Below the pieces are notes generated by a model. The model was given only the letters and a program-made list of their open reading frames with translations, was not told the DNA's origin and did not search any database. The translations under genes were made by a program, and so were the position numbers. 42,566 nt of DNA from Desulfobacterium sp. (lineage in GTDB: Bacteria; Desulfobacterota; Desulfobacteria; Desulfobacterales; Desulfobacteraceae). How positions within the stretch are numbered: position 1 is the stretch's first letter; each line of letters opens with the position of its first letter. Location: positions 1 through 42,566 of the forward strand of contig JAEINR010000055.1 of the NCBI GenBank assembly GCA_016342325.1, read 5' to 3'. This document shows positions 18,667 to 26,541 of the stretch, in pieces.

Positions 18667-19698
18667 TCAAAAAAGATCCAGCTCCGCCATGTACCCTTCA
18701 AGGTCCACCAGGGGAATGGCCTCCACCACGGCCTGGCCCAGTCCCTTGAGCAACACAAAGTGGATCACCTCCCCTTCCCTTTTTTTGTCCCGGCGCAGGG
18801 CATCCACCACCTGCTTGGGGGAGAGGGAAAACCGGGTGGGAAGGTTGACATTTTTCAAAAGGGTCTCAATGCGATGGGCCTCTTCCGGACGCAAATACCC
18901 TTTCTTGACGGACAGGGCCGACGCCGCCACCATGCCGGCGGCCACGGCCTCACCATGGGGAACCTGGAGGATCTTCTCAAAAGCATGGCCAAAGGTGTGC
19001 CCGAAATTAAGCTTCCTGCGCTCCCCCTGCTCCCGTTCATCCCGGTTGACAATGGTGGATTTGATCACCACGGAATCATGCACCAGGCGCTCGATGGCTT
19101 CGGGGTCCAGTGCCAGGGCACGGTCATAGGAGGCTTCAAGGAACTCAAACATGGCCGGGTCCTCGATGCAGGCATGCTTGATGATCTCGGCCAGTCCGCA
19201 AAGGACCTCGCTCCGGGAAAGGGACTGCAGCAATGCCATGTCGCAGATCACAAATTCAGGCTGGTTAAACACCCCCACCATATTTTTATAGCCGGAGAAA
19301 TTCACCCCGTTTTTACCGCCCACACTGGCATCCACCTGGGCCAGCAGGGTGGAGGAAACAAACCCGAACCGAACCCCGCGAAGAAAGGTGGAGGCAACAA
19401 ACCCTGTAATATCGCAGACAATGCCCCCGCCAATGCCCACAATGAACCAGGAACGGTCCACCTCCAGCGCCACCAACTGCTGATAGATGGCCTGGACCGT
19501 TTCCAGGGTCTTTATCCCCTCTCCTGTGCCGATCTCAATGACCGGACAGGGGGGAAACTGATCCTGGTAAAGGGAACGCACATGGGCGTCTGTGATGATG
19601 ATCGTGTTTTCAGGAATATAGGTGGACAGGTTTCCCAGCCGTTCCCCAATGGCAAGGGTGGAACGGCCGGTACTGCCCTGGATATCAAGAATTTTCAT
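18667..19698 (-). CDS. aroB: 3-dehydroquinate synthase
   Basis: This is the second enzyme of the shikimate pathway, converting DAHP to 3-dehydroquinate with NAD and a divalent metal. The protein has the NAD-binding GIGGGIVCDITGFVAS, the DASVGGKNGVNF and YKNMVGVF motifs, and the metal-ligand block KLNFGHTFGHAFE. The 343 residues are full length. The start at 19698 has GGGAG 7 bases upstream. It lies 63 bases downstream of the DAHP synthase gene on the same strand, so the first two shikimate steps form one transcription unit. Both therefore sit under the attenuator upstream of the DAHP synthase gene. Confidence 0.95.
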   Translation of the reverse strand: MKILDIQGSTGRSTLAIGERLGNLSTYIPENTIIITDAHVRSLYQDQFPPCPVIEIGTGEGIKTLETVQAIYQQLVALEVDRSWFIVGIGGGIVCDITGFVASTFLRGVRFGFVSSTLLAQVDASVGGKNGVNFSGYKNMVGVFNQPEFVICDMALLQSLSRSEVLCGLAEIIKHACIEDPAMFEFLEASYDRALALDPEAIERLVHDSVVIKSTIVNRDEREQGERRKLNFGHTFGHAFEKILQVPHGEAVAAGMVAASALSVKKGYLRPEEAHRIETLLKNVNLPTRFSLSPKQVVDALRRDKKREGEVIHFVLLKGLGQAVVEAIPLVDLEGYMAELDLF

Positions 19699-19761
19699 AA
19701 AAAATCTCCCAAAGATTTTTTTTAGGCCGGGTCATATCCGGCCTCAAAAGAATACTATTTT

Positions 19762-20820
19762 TCAGGCCTGAACGTTTCCGGCCTTGAACTGGTCATGGGC
19801 CAACAGGATAAGCTGCTCCGTGGTTTCCCATGAGATGCACTCATCCGTGATGGAAACCCCGTACTTCAACTGTGACGGATCAACGTTGCAGGCCTGGCTG
19901 CCCTCGTTGAGATTGCTCTCGAGCATCATGCCCACCAGAGAATCATTGCCGTTGAGCCGCTGGTTCAGAACATCCTGCCACACCATGGCCTGGCCCTGGA
20001 ATTTTTTCCGTGAGTTGGCGTGGGAGCAGTCCACCACAATGGCCTGGGGCAGATCCCTTGACTTGAGCTGGGCCATGGCCTCCCCAACGCTCACGCAATC
20101 GTAATTGGGCCTGACCCCTCCCCTGAGCACGATGTGGGCCCCGGAATTGCCCTTGGTCTTGATGATGCTGGATCGGCCGTCGGGATCAATGCCCAGAAAA
20201 CTCTGGGGGGATCCGGCCGCCACCATGGCATTACAGGCATTGGCAAGGCCGCCGTCCGTGCAATTCTTAAATCCCACCGGCATGGAAAGCCCCGAGGCCA
20301 TGGCCCTGTGGGTCTGGGATTCCGTGGTTCTGGCCCCGATGGCGGCCCAGGAGACAAGACCTGCGATGTACTGGGGGGTGATGGGATCCAGCATCTCGGT
20401 TGCCGTGGGCACGCCCATGGCGGTGATATCCAAAAGCAGCTTCCGGGCCCTTTTCAGCCCAGCCGACATATCGCAGGAACCGTCCATGCAGGGATCATTG
20501 ATCAGCCCCTTCCATCCCACCGTTGTCCTGGGTTTTTCAAAGTAGACCCGCATGACAAGATAGAGGTGATCTTCCACCCGGCGGCTGAGATCCCTGAGCC
20601 CCTCGGCAAACTCCAGGGCGGCCTGGTCGTCATGGATGGAGCAAGGGCCGGTGACCACCAGCATTCGCTTGTCCTCCTTGCGCAAAATCTTCTCAATGGT
20701 TGCCCGGCTGGATTCCACCGTGGAAATATCCCTTTCCGTCATGGGCAGCTCCTGTTTCAAGGCGTTGGGGGAAATCAGGGGCTCAAAGGATGCCACATTT
20801 ACATCATAGGTCTGTTTCAT
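19762..20820 (-). CDS. 3-deoxy-7-phosphoheptulonate (DAHP) synthase, type I (AroF/G/H class)
   Basis: This enzyme condenses phosphoenolpyruvate and erythrose 4-phosphate in the first step of aromatic amino acid synthesis. Characteristic motifs include VVTGPCSIHD with the metal-binding Cys, MRVYFEKPRTTVGWKGLINDP, GARTTESQTHR, KGNSGAHIVLRGG and VDCSHANSRK. Its 352 residues match the E. coli AroF/G/H class, and the N-terminal extension typical of feedback-inhibited forms is present. The effector amino acid cannot be assigned safely. The start has AGGAG 8 bases upstream. Transcription is likely controlled by a leader peptide and tandem terminators at 20852-21023. aroB follows. Confidence 0.95.
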   Translation of the reverse strand: MKQTYDVNVASFEPLISPNALKQELPMTERDISTVESSRATIEKILRKEDKRMLVVTGPCSIHDDQAALEFAEGLRDLSRRVEDHLYLVMRVYFEKPRTTVGWKGLINDPCMDGSCDMSAGLKRARKLLLDITAMGVPTATEMLDPITPQYIAGLVSWAAIGARTTESQTHRAMASGLSMPVGFKNCTDGGLANACNAMVAAGSPQSFLGIDPDGRSSIIKTKGNSGAHIVLRGGVRPNYDCVSVGEAMAQLKSRDLPQAIVVDCSHANSRKKFQGQAMVWQDVLNQRLNGNDSLVGMMLESNLNEGSQACNVDPSQLKYGVSITDECISWETTEQLILLAHDQFKAGNVQA

Positions 20821-20851
20821 GGTCGGGTCTCCTAATAGATAAATTAAATTT

Positions 20852-20884
20852 AAAAAAGCCGGGGAGCAGGAGCTTCTCCACGGC
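20852..20884 (-). terminator. second terminator in the DAHP synthase leader
   Basis: Read on the minus strand, GCCGTGGAG (20884-20876) and CTCCCCGGC (20866-20858) form a stem with one mismatch and a 9-base loop, followed by six T residues (20857-20852). It lies between the first attenuator hairpin and the DAHP synthase start. Its 5' arm is complementary to the 3' arm of the first hairpin. Confidence 0.6.
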
Positions 20885-20892
20885 CTTTAAAT

Positions 20893-20925
20893 AAAAAAAG
20901 CCGTGGGAAGATTGCCCACGGCTTT
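20893..20925 (-). terminator. attenuator hairpin of the DAHP synthase operon
   Basis: On the minus strand AAAGCCGTGGG (20925-20915) and CCCACGGCTTT (20907-20897) form a perfect 11-bp stem with a 7-base loop, followed by a T run (to 20893). It lies 26 bases after the stop codon of the aromatic leader peptide. This is a textbook intrinsic terminator placed before, not after, an operon. Confidence 0.85.
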
Positions 20926-20951
20926 GATCGCTTTATTCTGTTAAGAAGAGT

Positions 20952-21023
20952 TCAGCTCACCCCGGGCGGACGTATGGCGTAATAATAATACCAATAATAT
21001 ACGTCTGCAAAAAATCGGGACAT
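20952..21023 (-). CDS. aromatic leader peptide (Phe/Tyr/Trp codons) of the DAHP synthase operon
   Basis: This 23-residue open frame begins MSRFFADV, continues YYWYYYY and ends AIRPPGVS. It therefore contains two Phe, six Tyr and one Trp codon, nine aromatic residues within 12 positions (residues 4-15). AGAGGA lies 8 bases upstream of the ATG at 21023. It precedes an intrinsic terminator and the DAHP synthase and aroB genes. By the established logic of trp/phe/his attenuation, a ribosome stalling for lack of charged tRNA-Tyr (or Phe/Trp) would change leader RNA folding and allow read-through. The peptide itself is probably unimportant. Confidence 0.88.
   Translation of the reverse strand: MSRFFADVYYWYYYYAIRPPGVS
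20969..21005 (-). promoter_or_regulatory. 1:2 pause/anti-antiterminator hairpin of the aromatic leader
   Basis: GACGTAT (minus strand, 21005-20999) and ATACGTC (20975-20969) are perfect complements that bracket the tyrosine codon run of the leader peptide. A ribosome stalled on the Tyr codons would cover the first arm and free the second. The freed segment GCCATACG can pair partly with CGTGGGC in the 5' arm of the terminator. The role is inferred from the classical attenuator scheme. Confidence 0.6.
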
Positions 21024-21063
21024 GCAAGAGATCCTCTTTAAAGTGTGATTCGTTTCATCATTT

Positions 21064-21092
21064 CCCCTACCGCACCCATTTGAAGATGTCAA
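21064..21092 (-). promoter_or_regulatory. candidate sigma-70 promoter of the aromatic leader
   Basis: TTGACA on the minus strand (21092-21087) is a perfect -35 box 64 bases upstream of the leader ATG. With 17-base spacing the -10 would be TAGGGG (21069-21064), which is poor. The -35 is convincing and the -10 is not. Confidence 0.35.
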
Positions 21093-21189
21093 GTTTTTAT
21101 TTACCCTTTCAAATCCGACACCTGCCCCCCACATGGCCCATCCACAGTGTTTTTGGGCCCTGGCTGCCGGAAACCGCCAAAAGAAGCCA

Positions 21190-21219
21190 TTGAAATTACA
21201 GATGCTTCTATGGTATATT
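21190..21219 (+). promoter_or_regulatory. candidate sigma-70 promoter for the membrane/dynamin-like/ASKHA operon
   Basis: TTGAAA (21190-21195) and TATATT (21214-21219) are separated by 18 bases and lie 67 bases upstream of the start at 21287. It is divergent from the aromatic leader promoter region. The match is fair to both boxes. Confidence 0.4.
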
Positions 21220-21286
21220 TCAAATTTTTGTTTATAAAGCAGTACGAATCGGCACATACCCCAAAGGGACAGAGGAGAAAAAGTGT

Positions 21287-23158
21287 ATGGGGCGTTTTGA
21301 TGACTTTGAGCTCACCATCAAAAAAATCCGTGAATTTCCATTGACCTATGAGACACTCCTGCCAAGGGAGTGCAGTTTTTTCCAGGATGTGAGGCGCTAT
21401 CAAAGCGTCACCTCCCACCTGGAGATCAAGGTCATCAACGTTGACGGTCTCATAAGCCTGGAACCGGACATGGAACATGTTCCCATGTCAAAGCTGACCT
21501 CCGCCGAAAAAAAGGAGTTCATCGACTACCTGAAACTCCGGGTAACCCGGGGAGACAACATCGGCTCTTCCTGGGCCTTTTTCCGGTCCCAGGGAAAAAA
21601 AAAGGGGGTCATCGCCTATGGTGCCAACATCGTGCACCGGGATTCAACAGCGGGCCAGGATCGAGCCAGACGGCTGTTAACCCTCCTCCAGGGAAGTAAA
21701 ATCCGAAACCACAGCCTGAAACGACTGGGAGCGGCCCTGGCAGTCACCTTTCTTGTGGCGGGCGCGGCCTTTGGCATCTACAAATATGTGTATGTGGCAA
21801 AACAGTTCCCCTTTAAAAGCCTGGCCGCCACCATGGATTCGCCTGAAATGGCATTTTATGAGATGATGTTTCCCCAGGTATACCAATGGAAAACCGATGA
21901 GCGGCCATTTACCAAAAAAATCGCCGACGACCTGCTGCGGCCCGAGTATATCTCCGACCTTCTGGCATCCATGGACAGGGATTTTTACCAGGGGGATCAG
22001 GCCAAGGATAACAACCGGAGTTACCGGCTTGCCCTGTTCGTCTATTTTAATTACAACACCGACGTGGCCAAGGCCATGGAACGCCATCAGGTAAAACTCC
22101 AGGGCACCGAGTTTCTTCGCCTGGCCCGGATCTATTCCACTAAAGAATCAGGGTACTCGAGCAATATCTTCTACTTCAAAGTGGGGGATCTGGATCTCAA
22201 GCGGGGTGAAATCTCAAAGTTCCTGACCAAGAACATGATCTCCTACCGGGACTACACCAAACTCCGGGACGACAATGAATTTTCCGAACTTCTCCAAAAG
22301 GACGGCATCAGTTTCAAGATGAAAAGTTTTCTTCAGGATGTGTACACCTTTACCCCCCTGCGCATCGACCAGCCCCTGGAAAACATCGACTGGTATCTTC
22401 TGACCCAGAAGGACAAAGCCGGCAATCTGGACTTTGCCGCCTTTTTCCAGCGGGACAAGGCCACCCTGGTGCCAAGGCGCCTGGGAGATCTTCTGCTCAA
22501 CACGCCAACGCCCCAGGATGTCACCTGGTTCGGCATCAACACGTCCCAGGCCACACGGCTAAATCTGTCGAACGACTCCCTGACCTATTTCACCAAGACC
22601 ATGGGCCAGGCACAGAAACTGGACGTGATCAAGGCGAAAATCACCGAGCTTGGGCTGACCCCCACAGACCATCTTCTGCCCGTCACCGTGCACAGGGAAC
22701 TGCTCATGGGAGATTCCAAGGGGAAATACGGCATCCAGTGTTACGATCCGGTCACAAGCCTGGTCCTCTCCAACCTGATCACCAAATCCTCATTTAAACA
22801 GGACAACAACCTGTCCTTGAAGCGTGACCCCATCCAGGTGAACACCACCCTGGTCCAGCTCTCCAAGGACGATAGTTTTTCCAACCAGTCCATCAACATC
22901 ACACCGGGCAAAACCGGCATCATCAAACTGTTTGAACCGGCGGACAGCTTTAAAGCCAGATTCAGTGATGGACGGTCCGCCACCTTTGAAAAGGCCACGG
23001 TCAACCTATTTAATCCCTTTTCCTTCATGGTGTCCAAAGACAGCATCACCTTCAACTTTAAGCACGACATCACGGACATGGAACTGGATCTCGGGGCCAC
23101 CCGGCTGAAAATTATTAAATCCGAAGACGGAAACCACCAGATCCTAGAGATCAATTAA
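21287..23158 (+). CDS. single-span membrane protein of unknown function, first gene of a three-gene operon
   Basis: I do not recognise this 623-residue protein. It has an N-terminal cytoplasmic domain (1-145), one membrane segment (about 147-167, LGAALAVTFLVAGAAFGIYKY) with basic residues before it (KIRNHSLKR), and a large C-terminal domain (170-623) predicted to be outside the cytoplasm. There is no signal peptide. The C-terminal part looks alpha-helical up to about 400, then richer in beta strands. GAGGAG lies 9 bases upstream of the start. The next two genes encode a degenerate dynamin-like protein and an Hsp70/actin-like ATPase, so it may be the membrane anchor of that assembly. The set recalls SrfA/SrfB/SrfC-like operons, but I cannot confirm homology. 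Confidence 0.75.
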   Translation: MGRFDDFELTIKKIREFPLTYETLLPRECSFFQDVRRYQSVTSHLEIKVINVDGLISLEPDMEHVPMSKLTSAEKKEFIDYLKLRVTRGDNIGSSWAFFRSQGKKKGVIAYGANIVHRDSTAGQDRARRLLTLLQGSKIRNHSLKRLGAALAVTFLVAGAAFGIYKYVYVAKQFPFKSLAATMDSPEMAFYEMMFPQVYQWKTDERPFTKKIADDLLRPEYISDLLASMDRDFYQGDQAKDNNRSYRLALFVYFNYNTDVAKAMERHQVKLQGTEFLRLARIYSTKESGYSSNIFYFKVGDLDLKRGEISKFLTKNMISYRDYTKLRDDNEFSELLQKDGISFKMKSFLQDVYTFTPLRIDQPLENIDWYLLTQKDKAGNLDFAAFFQRDKATLVPRRLGDLLLNTPTPQDVTWFGINTSQATRLNLSNDSLTYFTKTMGQAQKLDVIKAKITELGLTPTDHLLPVTVHRELLMGDSKGKYGIQCYDPVTSLVLSNLITKSSFKQDNNLSLKRDPIQVNTTLVQLSKDDSFSNQSINITPGKTGIIKLFEPADSFKARFSDGRSATFEKATVNLFNPFSFMVSKDSITFNFKHDITDMELDLGATRLKIIKSEDGNHQILEIN

Positions 23159-23190
23159 GGCACAAGGAACCAAGGAGTATAAACCTTAAC

Positions 23191-24693
23191 ATGAATGCCA
23201 ATCAAGATCGTCTGATGCAGCTGCATCAGGAGATTGAATCCATTGTTGATAAACTCACCACCGTACCGGAAAGCCACGGGGACAAGGCCGAAAAGGCCAT
23301 TGACCTGTGCCGGGACTGCCTCCACGGGGTCCCCTCGGTGGATACCCCGGTGTACGTGCATATCACGGGCACAGATAAATCCTTTAAGACAAGCTACCTC
23401 CTGGATCTCTTTGATAATGATGAACTGAGACAAATCTTTTCCGTTAAAATGCGCACCACCTCGGAAAACACGGCCGTCCCCTGCCTGGTGGAGCCCTCCT
23501 CCCGGGTGGACGCCGTCACCGTCAGCCAGGTATCCATCTCCTCGGGGGCAATCATGCGAGAAGAGCTGACCCAGAAAGAGTTCAACCGACTCTATGACCT
23601 CTCCAACGGAGCCAAGCCGGACGACTATCTCCTCCGGGTGGAAATCCCGGCCCATGCAACCCCCATGACCCTGCCGGTGATCGAGTATCCGGGCATCAAG
23701 GAGGGCGCCGATGCCATGGACAAACAAAAGGAGCTTCACCAACTCTTCCAGCAGAACATGCTGGACACCCTGGTGAAATACCCGGGCATCCTTGTGACCT
23801 GTTTCCAGCACAAGATCGCCATTCCCCCGGGCCATCCCCTGGATGCCATCCTGAAGAAATACGGCAACGTGCTCAAGACCAACCGCTCCAGCCACAAACT
23901 GCCGTTGGTGGTCTCCATGCAGGGGGACAGCGCCATTGCCAGCTATTGCGGCAACACCAATGTGGAGCAGGATATCCAGAGCGATTTCCAGAGCTACAGG
24001 ACCTTTGAGACCGTGATCCAGCTGGTCAACCCCTGTAACCTCAATTATCCGGTCAACTTTGTTGCCCCCGGCCCCCACGTGGATACCTGGATACGCAACA
24101 TCTCGAGATACCGGGACATTGATGAGGTAAAAGAGCAGGTCCTCCTGGACGGCGGCATCTCCTGGTCCAGGCGAATGCTCAAGGAGCTGTGCACCTCCTC
24201 CTATATCCGGGAAGCCCTGGACAACCTGTTCCTGAGACCCTGGATCATGGAGGCCACCGAGATCCATGCCCAGGCCCTGGACTGCTACCAGGAGATCATG
24301 AACTATGATGAAATGGCCGAGATCAAGGAACGCATGCGCCAGGCCATCCTCAATGAGTCCTACCGGTCCCTGCGGCAGCTCTTTGCGTCGGAACTGGCCT
24401 ATTCCCAGGAAGGGATTATCCACAACCACGAAGAGTTCTGGGTCACCATCTTCTCCACTTACCTGGAGCAGTTCCTAAGGGATCTTGACCGCAGCAAGGC
24501 CATTGCCACGGTCATGTGGAACACCCTGTTTCAACGGATTGACCCGGAGAATAAAGGGTTCCTCAACACCCGGGAAACGGATCTACCCTACATCATCATG
24601 AACATGGCCGAACTGTACGTCCCCAATGCATTGCTGAGGGGGGATTATGCCCTTATGGAAAGGGAGATGGAGGAGACCACCCATGCTGTTTAA
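23191..24693 (+). CDS. degenerate dynamin-like / P-loop protein (SrfC-like architecture)
   Basis: This 500-residue cytoplasmic protein has an N-terminal GTPase-like fold and a helical C-terminal half. After strand PVYVHITG the P-loop reads GTDKSFKT (60-67), with Phe where the Walker A Gly should be but Lys and Thr kept. A switch-I-like SENTAVPCLVEP (91-102) follows. The switch II motif is EYPG (165-168) instead of DxPG, and LPLVVSMQGD could stand for the base-specificity strand. The C-terminal 300 residues are helical, as in dynamin stalks. The gene overlaps the next one by 11 bases, indicating translational coupling. The assignment to a dynamin-like family is from motif order only; GTP hydrolysis is uncertain. 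Confidence 0.65.
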   Translation: MNANQDRLMQLHQEIESIVDKLTTVPESHGDKAEKAIDLCRDCLHGVPSVDTPVYVHITGTDKSFKTSYLLDLFDNDELRQIFSVKMRTTSENTAVPCLVEPSSRVDAVTVSQVSISSGAIMREELTQKEFNRLYDLSNGAKPDDYLLRVEIPAHATPMTLPVIEYPGIKEGADAMDKQKELHQLFQQNMLDTLVKYPGILVTCFQHKIAIPPGHPLDAILKKYGNVLKTNRSSHKLPLVVSMQGDSAIASYCGNTNVEQDIQSDFQSYRTFETVIQLVNPCNLNYPVNFVAPGPHVDTWIRNISRYRDIDEVKEQVLLDGGISWSRRMLKELCTSSYIREALDNLFLRPWIMEATEIHAQALDCYQEIMNYDEMAEIKERMRQAILNESYRSLRQLFASELAYSQEGIIHNHEEFWVTIFSTYLEQFLRDLDRSKAIATVMWNTLFQRIDPENKGFLNTRETDLPYIIMNMAELYVPNALLRGDYALMEREMEETTHAV

Positions 24694-26434
24694 TTTTTTC
24701 AAACGAAAAAAACCATCCATTGACAAGTTCAACCTGGAACTTGAAGATGATGACAAGCTCTACTATGAGACCATTGCCGGCAGGACCCCCCGGGATCCCA
24801 ACAACCATGAGGAGTACATCCTGTTCGTGGACTTCGGCTCCTACCGCACCTCGGTGCTCTGCTGGCCCTGCAGCTTTGGCAGGGACAAGATCACCGACTC
24901 CTGGCAATACGTGGTCAACTGCAACAACGGCGATCAGGGTGGCTTTCCCTCGGCATTCATCAATCCACCCTCCGGGGATGACCGGGATTTTGCCTTTGTT
25001 TCCAACATGGGCGAAGCGTCCGTAAGTTCCAGCCAAATCGTCAAAAGTGCCAAATACGTGTTTGCCAGCAAGTTTGCCGCATACAAGGGCAACGTGCCCC
25101 AGTTCAAGCTCTATATTAAGAAGGTGCTGGAGGAAAGCTTCAAATTCATCACCGAGCCCAAGGAGGGCAGGCCCTGGAACGGACCCGCCATCCCCACCAT
25201 CACCGAGATCAGGGTCACGGTGCCGGATCTCTTCATCGAGAACCTGAGGAACGGATACCGGGAAAACATCTTTTCCGTGTGCATGGACCTTGCCAACCAC
25301 AACAAGTGGGGCCAGGTGTTTCCCGACAACCTGAGGCACCTGCGGAAAACCTTTGTCAACATCTCGGCCGATGAAAACGGGGCCTGTGAGCTCTATTTTC
25401 TCAACCTGATCAAGCTCATGCCCTTTTGGGAGCTGTCCAATCACAAGGACAGGGTCCCGGATCTCAAAGAGGTGGACTTCCTTTTTTCCCACAACCGGGC
25501 CAGAAACCAGGAGAAAAAGAAGCTGAACTTTGTCGTCTGCCACATCGATATCGGGGGACTGACCACCGACGCCAGCATTCTTCTGCTCAACACTTACCAG
25601 GATCCGGCCATCGGCATCACCACGGCCCTGAAACGAAAAGAATCGTTTTCGGAAAAAAAGGCCGGGGAATATTTTGCCCAACGGTATGCCGAGACACGAC
25701 TGCCCGAGGAAGATGCCCTGTGGTGGGAATCCCAACGGTTCATGGACAAGGAGTTTTCACGATTCCTGGAGCTCTTGTTCGGCAAGCAGGCAGCGCTTCT
25801 CACAGAATGGCGAAAGGAAAAGGAACTGGACGGCATCTATTTTCTCATCTCAGGCCGGCCCACCAAGGCTGAACTTGTGAGAAAAACCATCCAGCGGCAC
25901 ATCCTCAAGGAGTTCAACAAAGAGGAGCTGATCCTGCTGCCGGAACACTGCCTGTTCATGGCCGACTACTACCATGTGGGCAAGAACCAGGAAGGGGAGC
26001 GGTATGCCAAGAAGATCGACCACTTTGAAAAGCTCATCACCCTGCTAGGCAATGTCTACACCCTGTACGACGGGTATGAGATCGATTTTGAAGATCATAA
26101 ATACTATATCTCCCTGGATGTCGACACAAGGAGCACCAGCCAAATGGAAGTGATGCCGGGCAAACTCTACAACATGGAAGAGTTTGAGAACTACCAGAAA
26201 GCAGCCCAGCGAAACAATGTCAACCACCTGGCCTTTACACGGATTGCGGCAGGGGAAAACGCCACACGGTTTCTCACGGTGAAAAAGATCGCCCGGCAGA
26301 CCGCCTATCCCAGCATCAAGGTGGCGGAAACCCAAGACTGCGACGACCAGGCCTGGATCATGCCGTCCCTGGTGATCACCAACCTTGAGCAGAACGAGCA
26401 GTCCTTTGACCTTGCCTGGGACGCCCACGAGTAA
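24683..26434 (+). CDS. Hsp70/actin-fold (ASKHA) ATPase-like protein, SrfB-like
   Basis: This 583-residue protein has the three ASKHA nucleotide motifs. Phosphate-1 is VDFGSYRTSV (49-58), phosphate-2 is HIDIGGLTTDAS (288-298) and the adenosine motif is LISGRPTKAELV (388-399). The first motif has Ser-Tyr-Arg-Thr in place of the usual Gly-Thr core, and the second has Leu for Gly. There is no C-terminal Hsp70 substrate domain. The start at 24683 has GGAGGAG about 8 bases upstream and overlaps the end of the dynamin-like gene by 11 bases. A basic N-terminus (FFKRKKP) could touch membrane. Partners are the membrane protein and P-loop protein of the operon. SrfB-like proteins are the closest family I can name; function is unknown. 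Confidence 0.7.
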   Translation: MLFNFFKRKKPSIDKFNLELEDDDKLYYETIAGRTPRDPNNHEEYILFVDFGSYRTSVLCWPCSFGRDKITDSWQYVVNCNNGDQGGFPSAFINPPSGDDRDFAFVSNMGEASVSSSQIVKSAKYVFASKFAAYKGNVPQFKLYIKKVLEESFKFITEPKEGRPWNGPAIPTITEIRVTVPDLFIENLRNGYRENIFSVCMDLANHNKWGQVFPDNLRHLRKTFVNISADENGACELYFLNLIKLMPFWELSNHKDRVPDLKEVDFLFSHNRARNQEKKKLNFVVCHIDIGGLTTDASILLLNTYQDPAIGITTALKRKESFSEKKAGEYFAQRYAETRLPEEDALWWESQRFMDKEFSRFLELLFGKQAALLTEWRKEKELDGIYFLISGRPTKAELVRKTIQRHILKEFNKEELILLPEHCLFMADYYHVGKNQEGERYAKKIDHFEKLITLLGNVYTLYDGYEIDFEDHKYYISLDVDTRSTSQMEVMPGKLYNMEEFENYQKAAQRNNVNHLAFTRIAAGENATRFLTVKKIARQTAYPSIKVAETQDCDDQAWIMPSLVITNLEQNEQSFDLAWDAHE

Positions 26435-26462
26435 AAGGGACGCTGGTAATAGAAGCAGCTTT

Positions 26463-26501
26463 ATGGTCTGGGGGGGGAAGCCAAAACCCTCCCCGGACCA
26501 T
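26463..26501. terminator. bidirectional hairpin between convergent genes
   Basis: ATGGTCTGGGG (26463-26473) and CCCCGGACCAT (26491-26501) form an 11-bp stem with one G-T pair, in the 107-base gap between the convergent ASKHA and repeat-protein genes. No long T-run follows; position supports a terminator. Confidence 0.6.
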
Positions 26502-26541
26502 GAACGCTAAAAAAGAGTCTTTTCCCAGGGCGACCATGGGC

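Noticed and set aside
20952-21257. 101-codon minus-strand frame ending in the aromatic leader
   Set aside because: Only its last 23 codons (from the ATG at 21023 with AGAGGA upstream) are likely to be translated. The upstream part includes the promoter region and overlaps the divergent regulatory region.
23155-24429. 424-codon minus-strand open frame opposite the dynamin-like gene
   Set aside because: It covers a gene with a ribosome-binding site, operon context and coupled downstream start. The antisense product is His/Gly/Val-rich without any motif.
24653-25735. 360-codon minus-strand open frame opposite the ASKHA gene
   Set aside because: The plus strand carries three conserved nucleotide motifs. 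The antisense frame has no start site or family resemblance.
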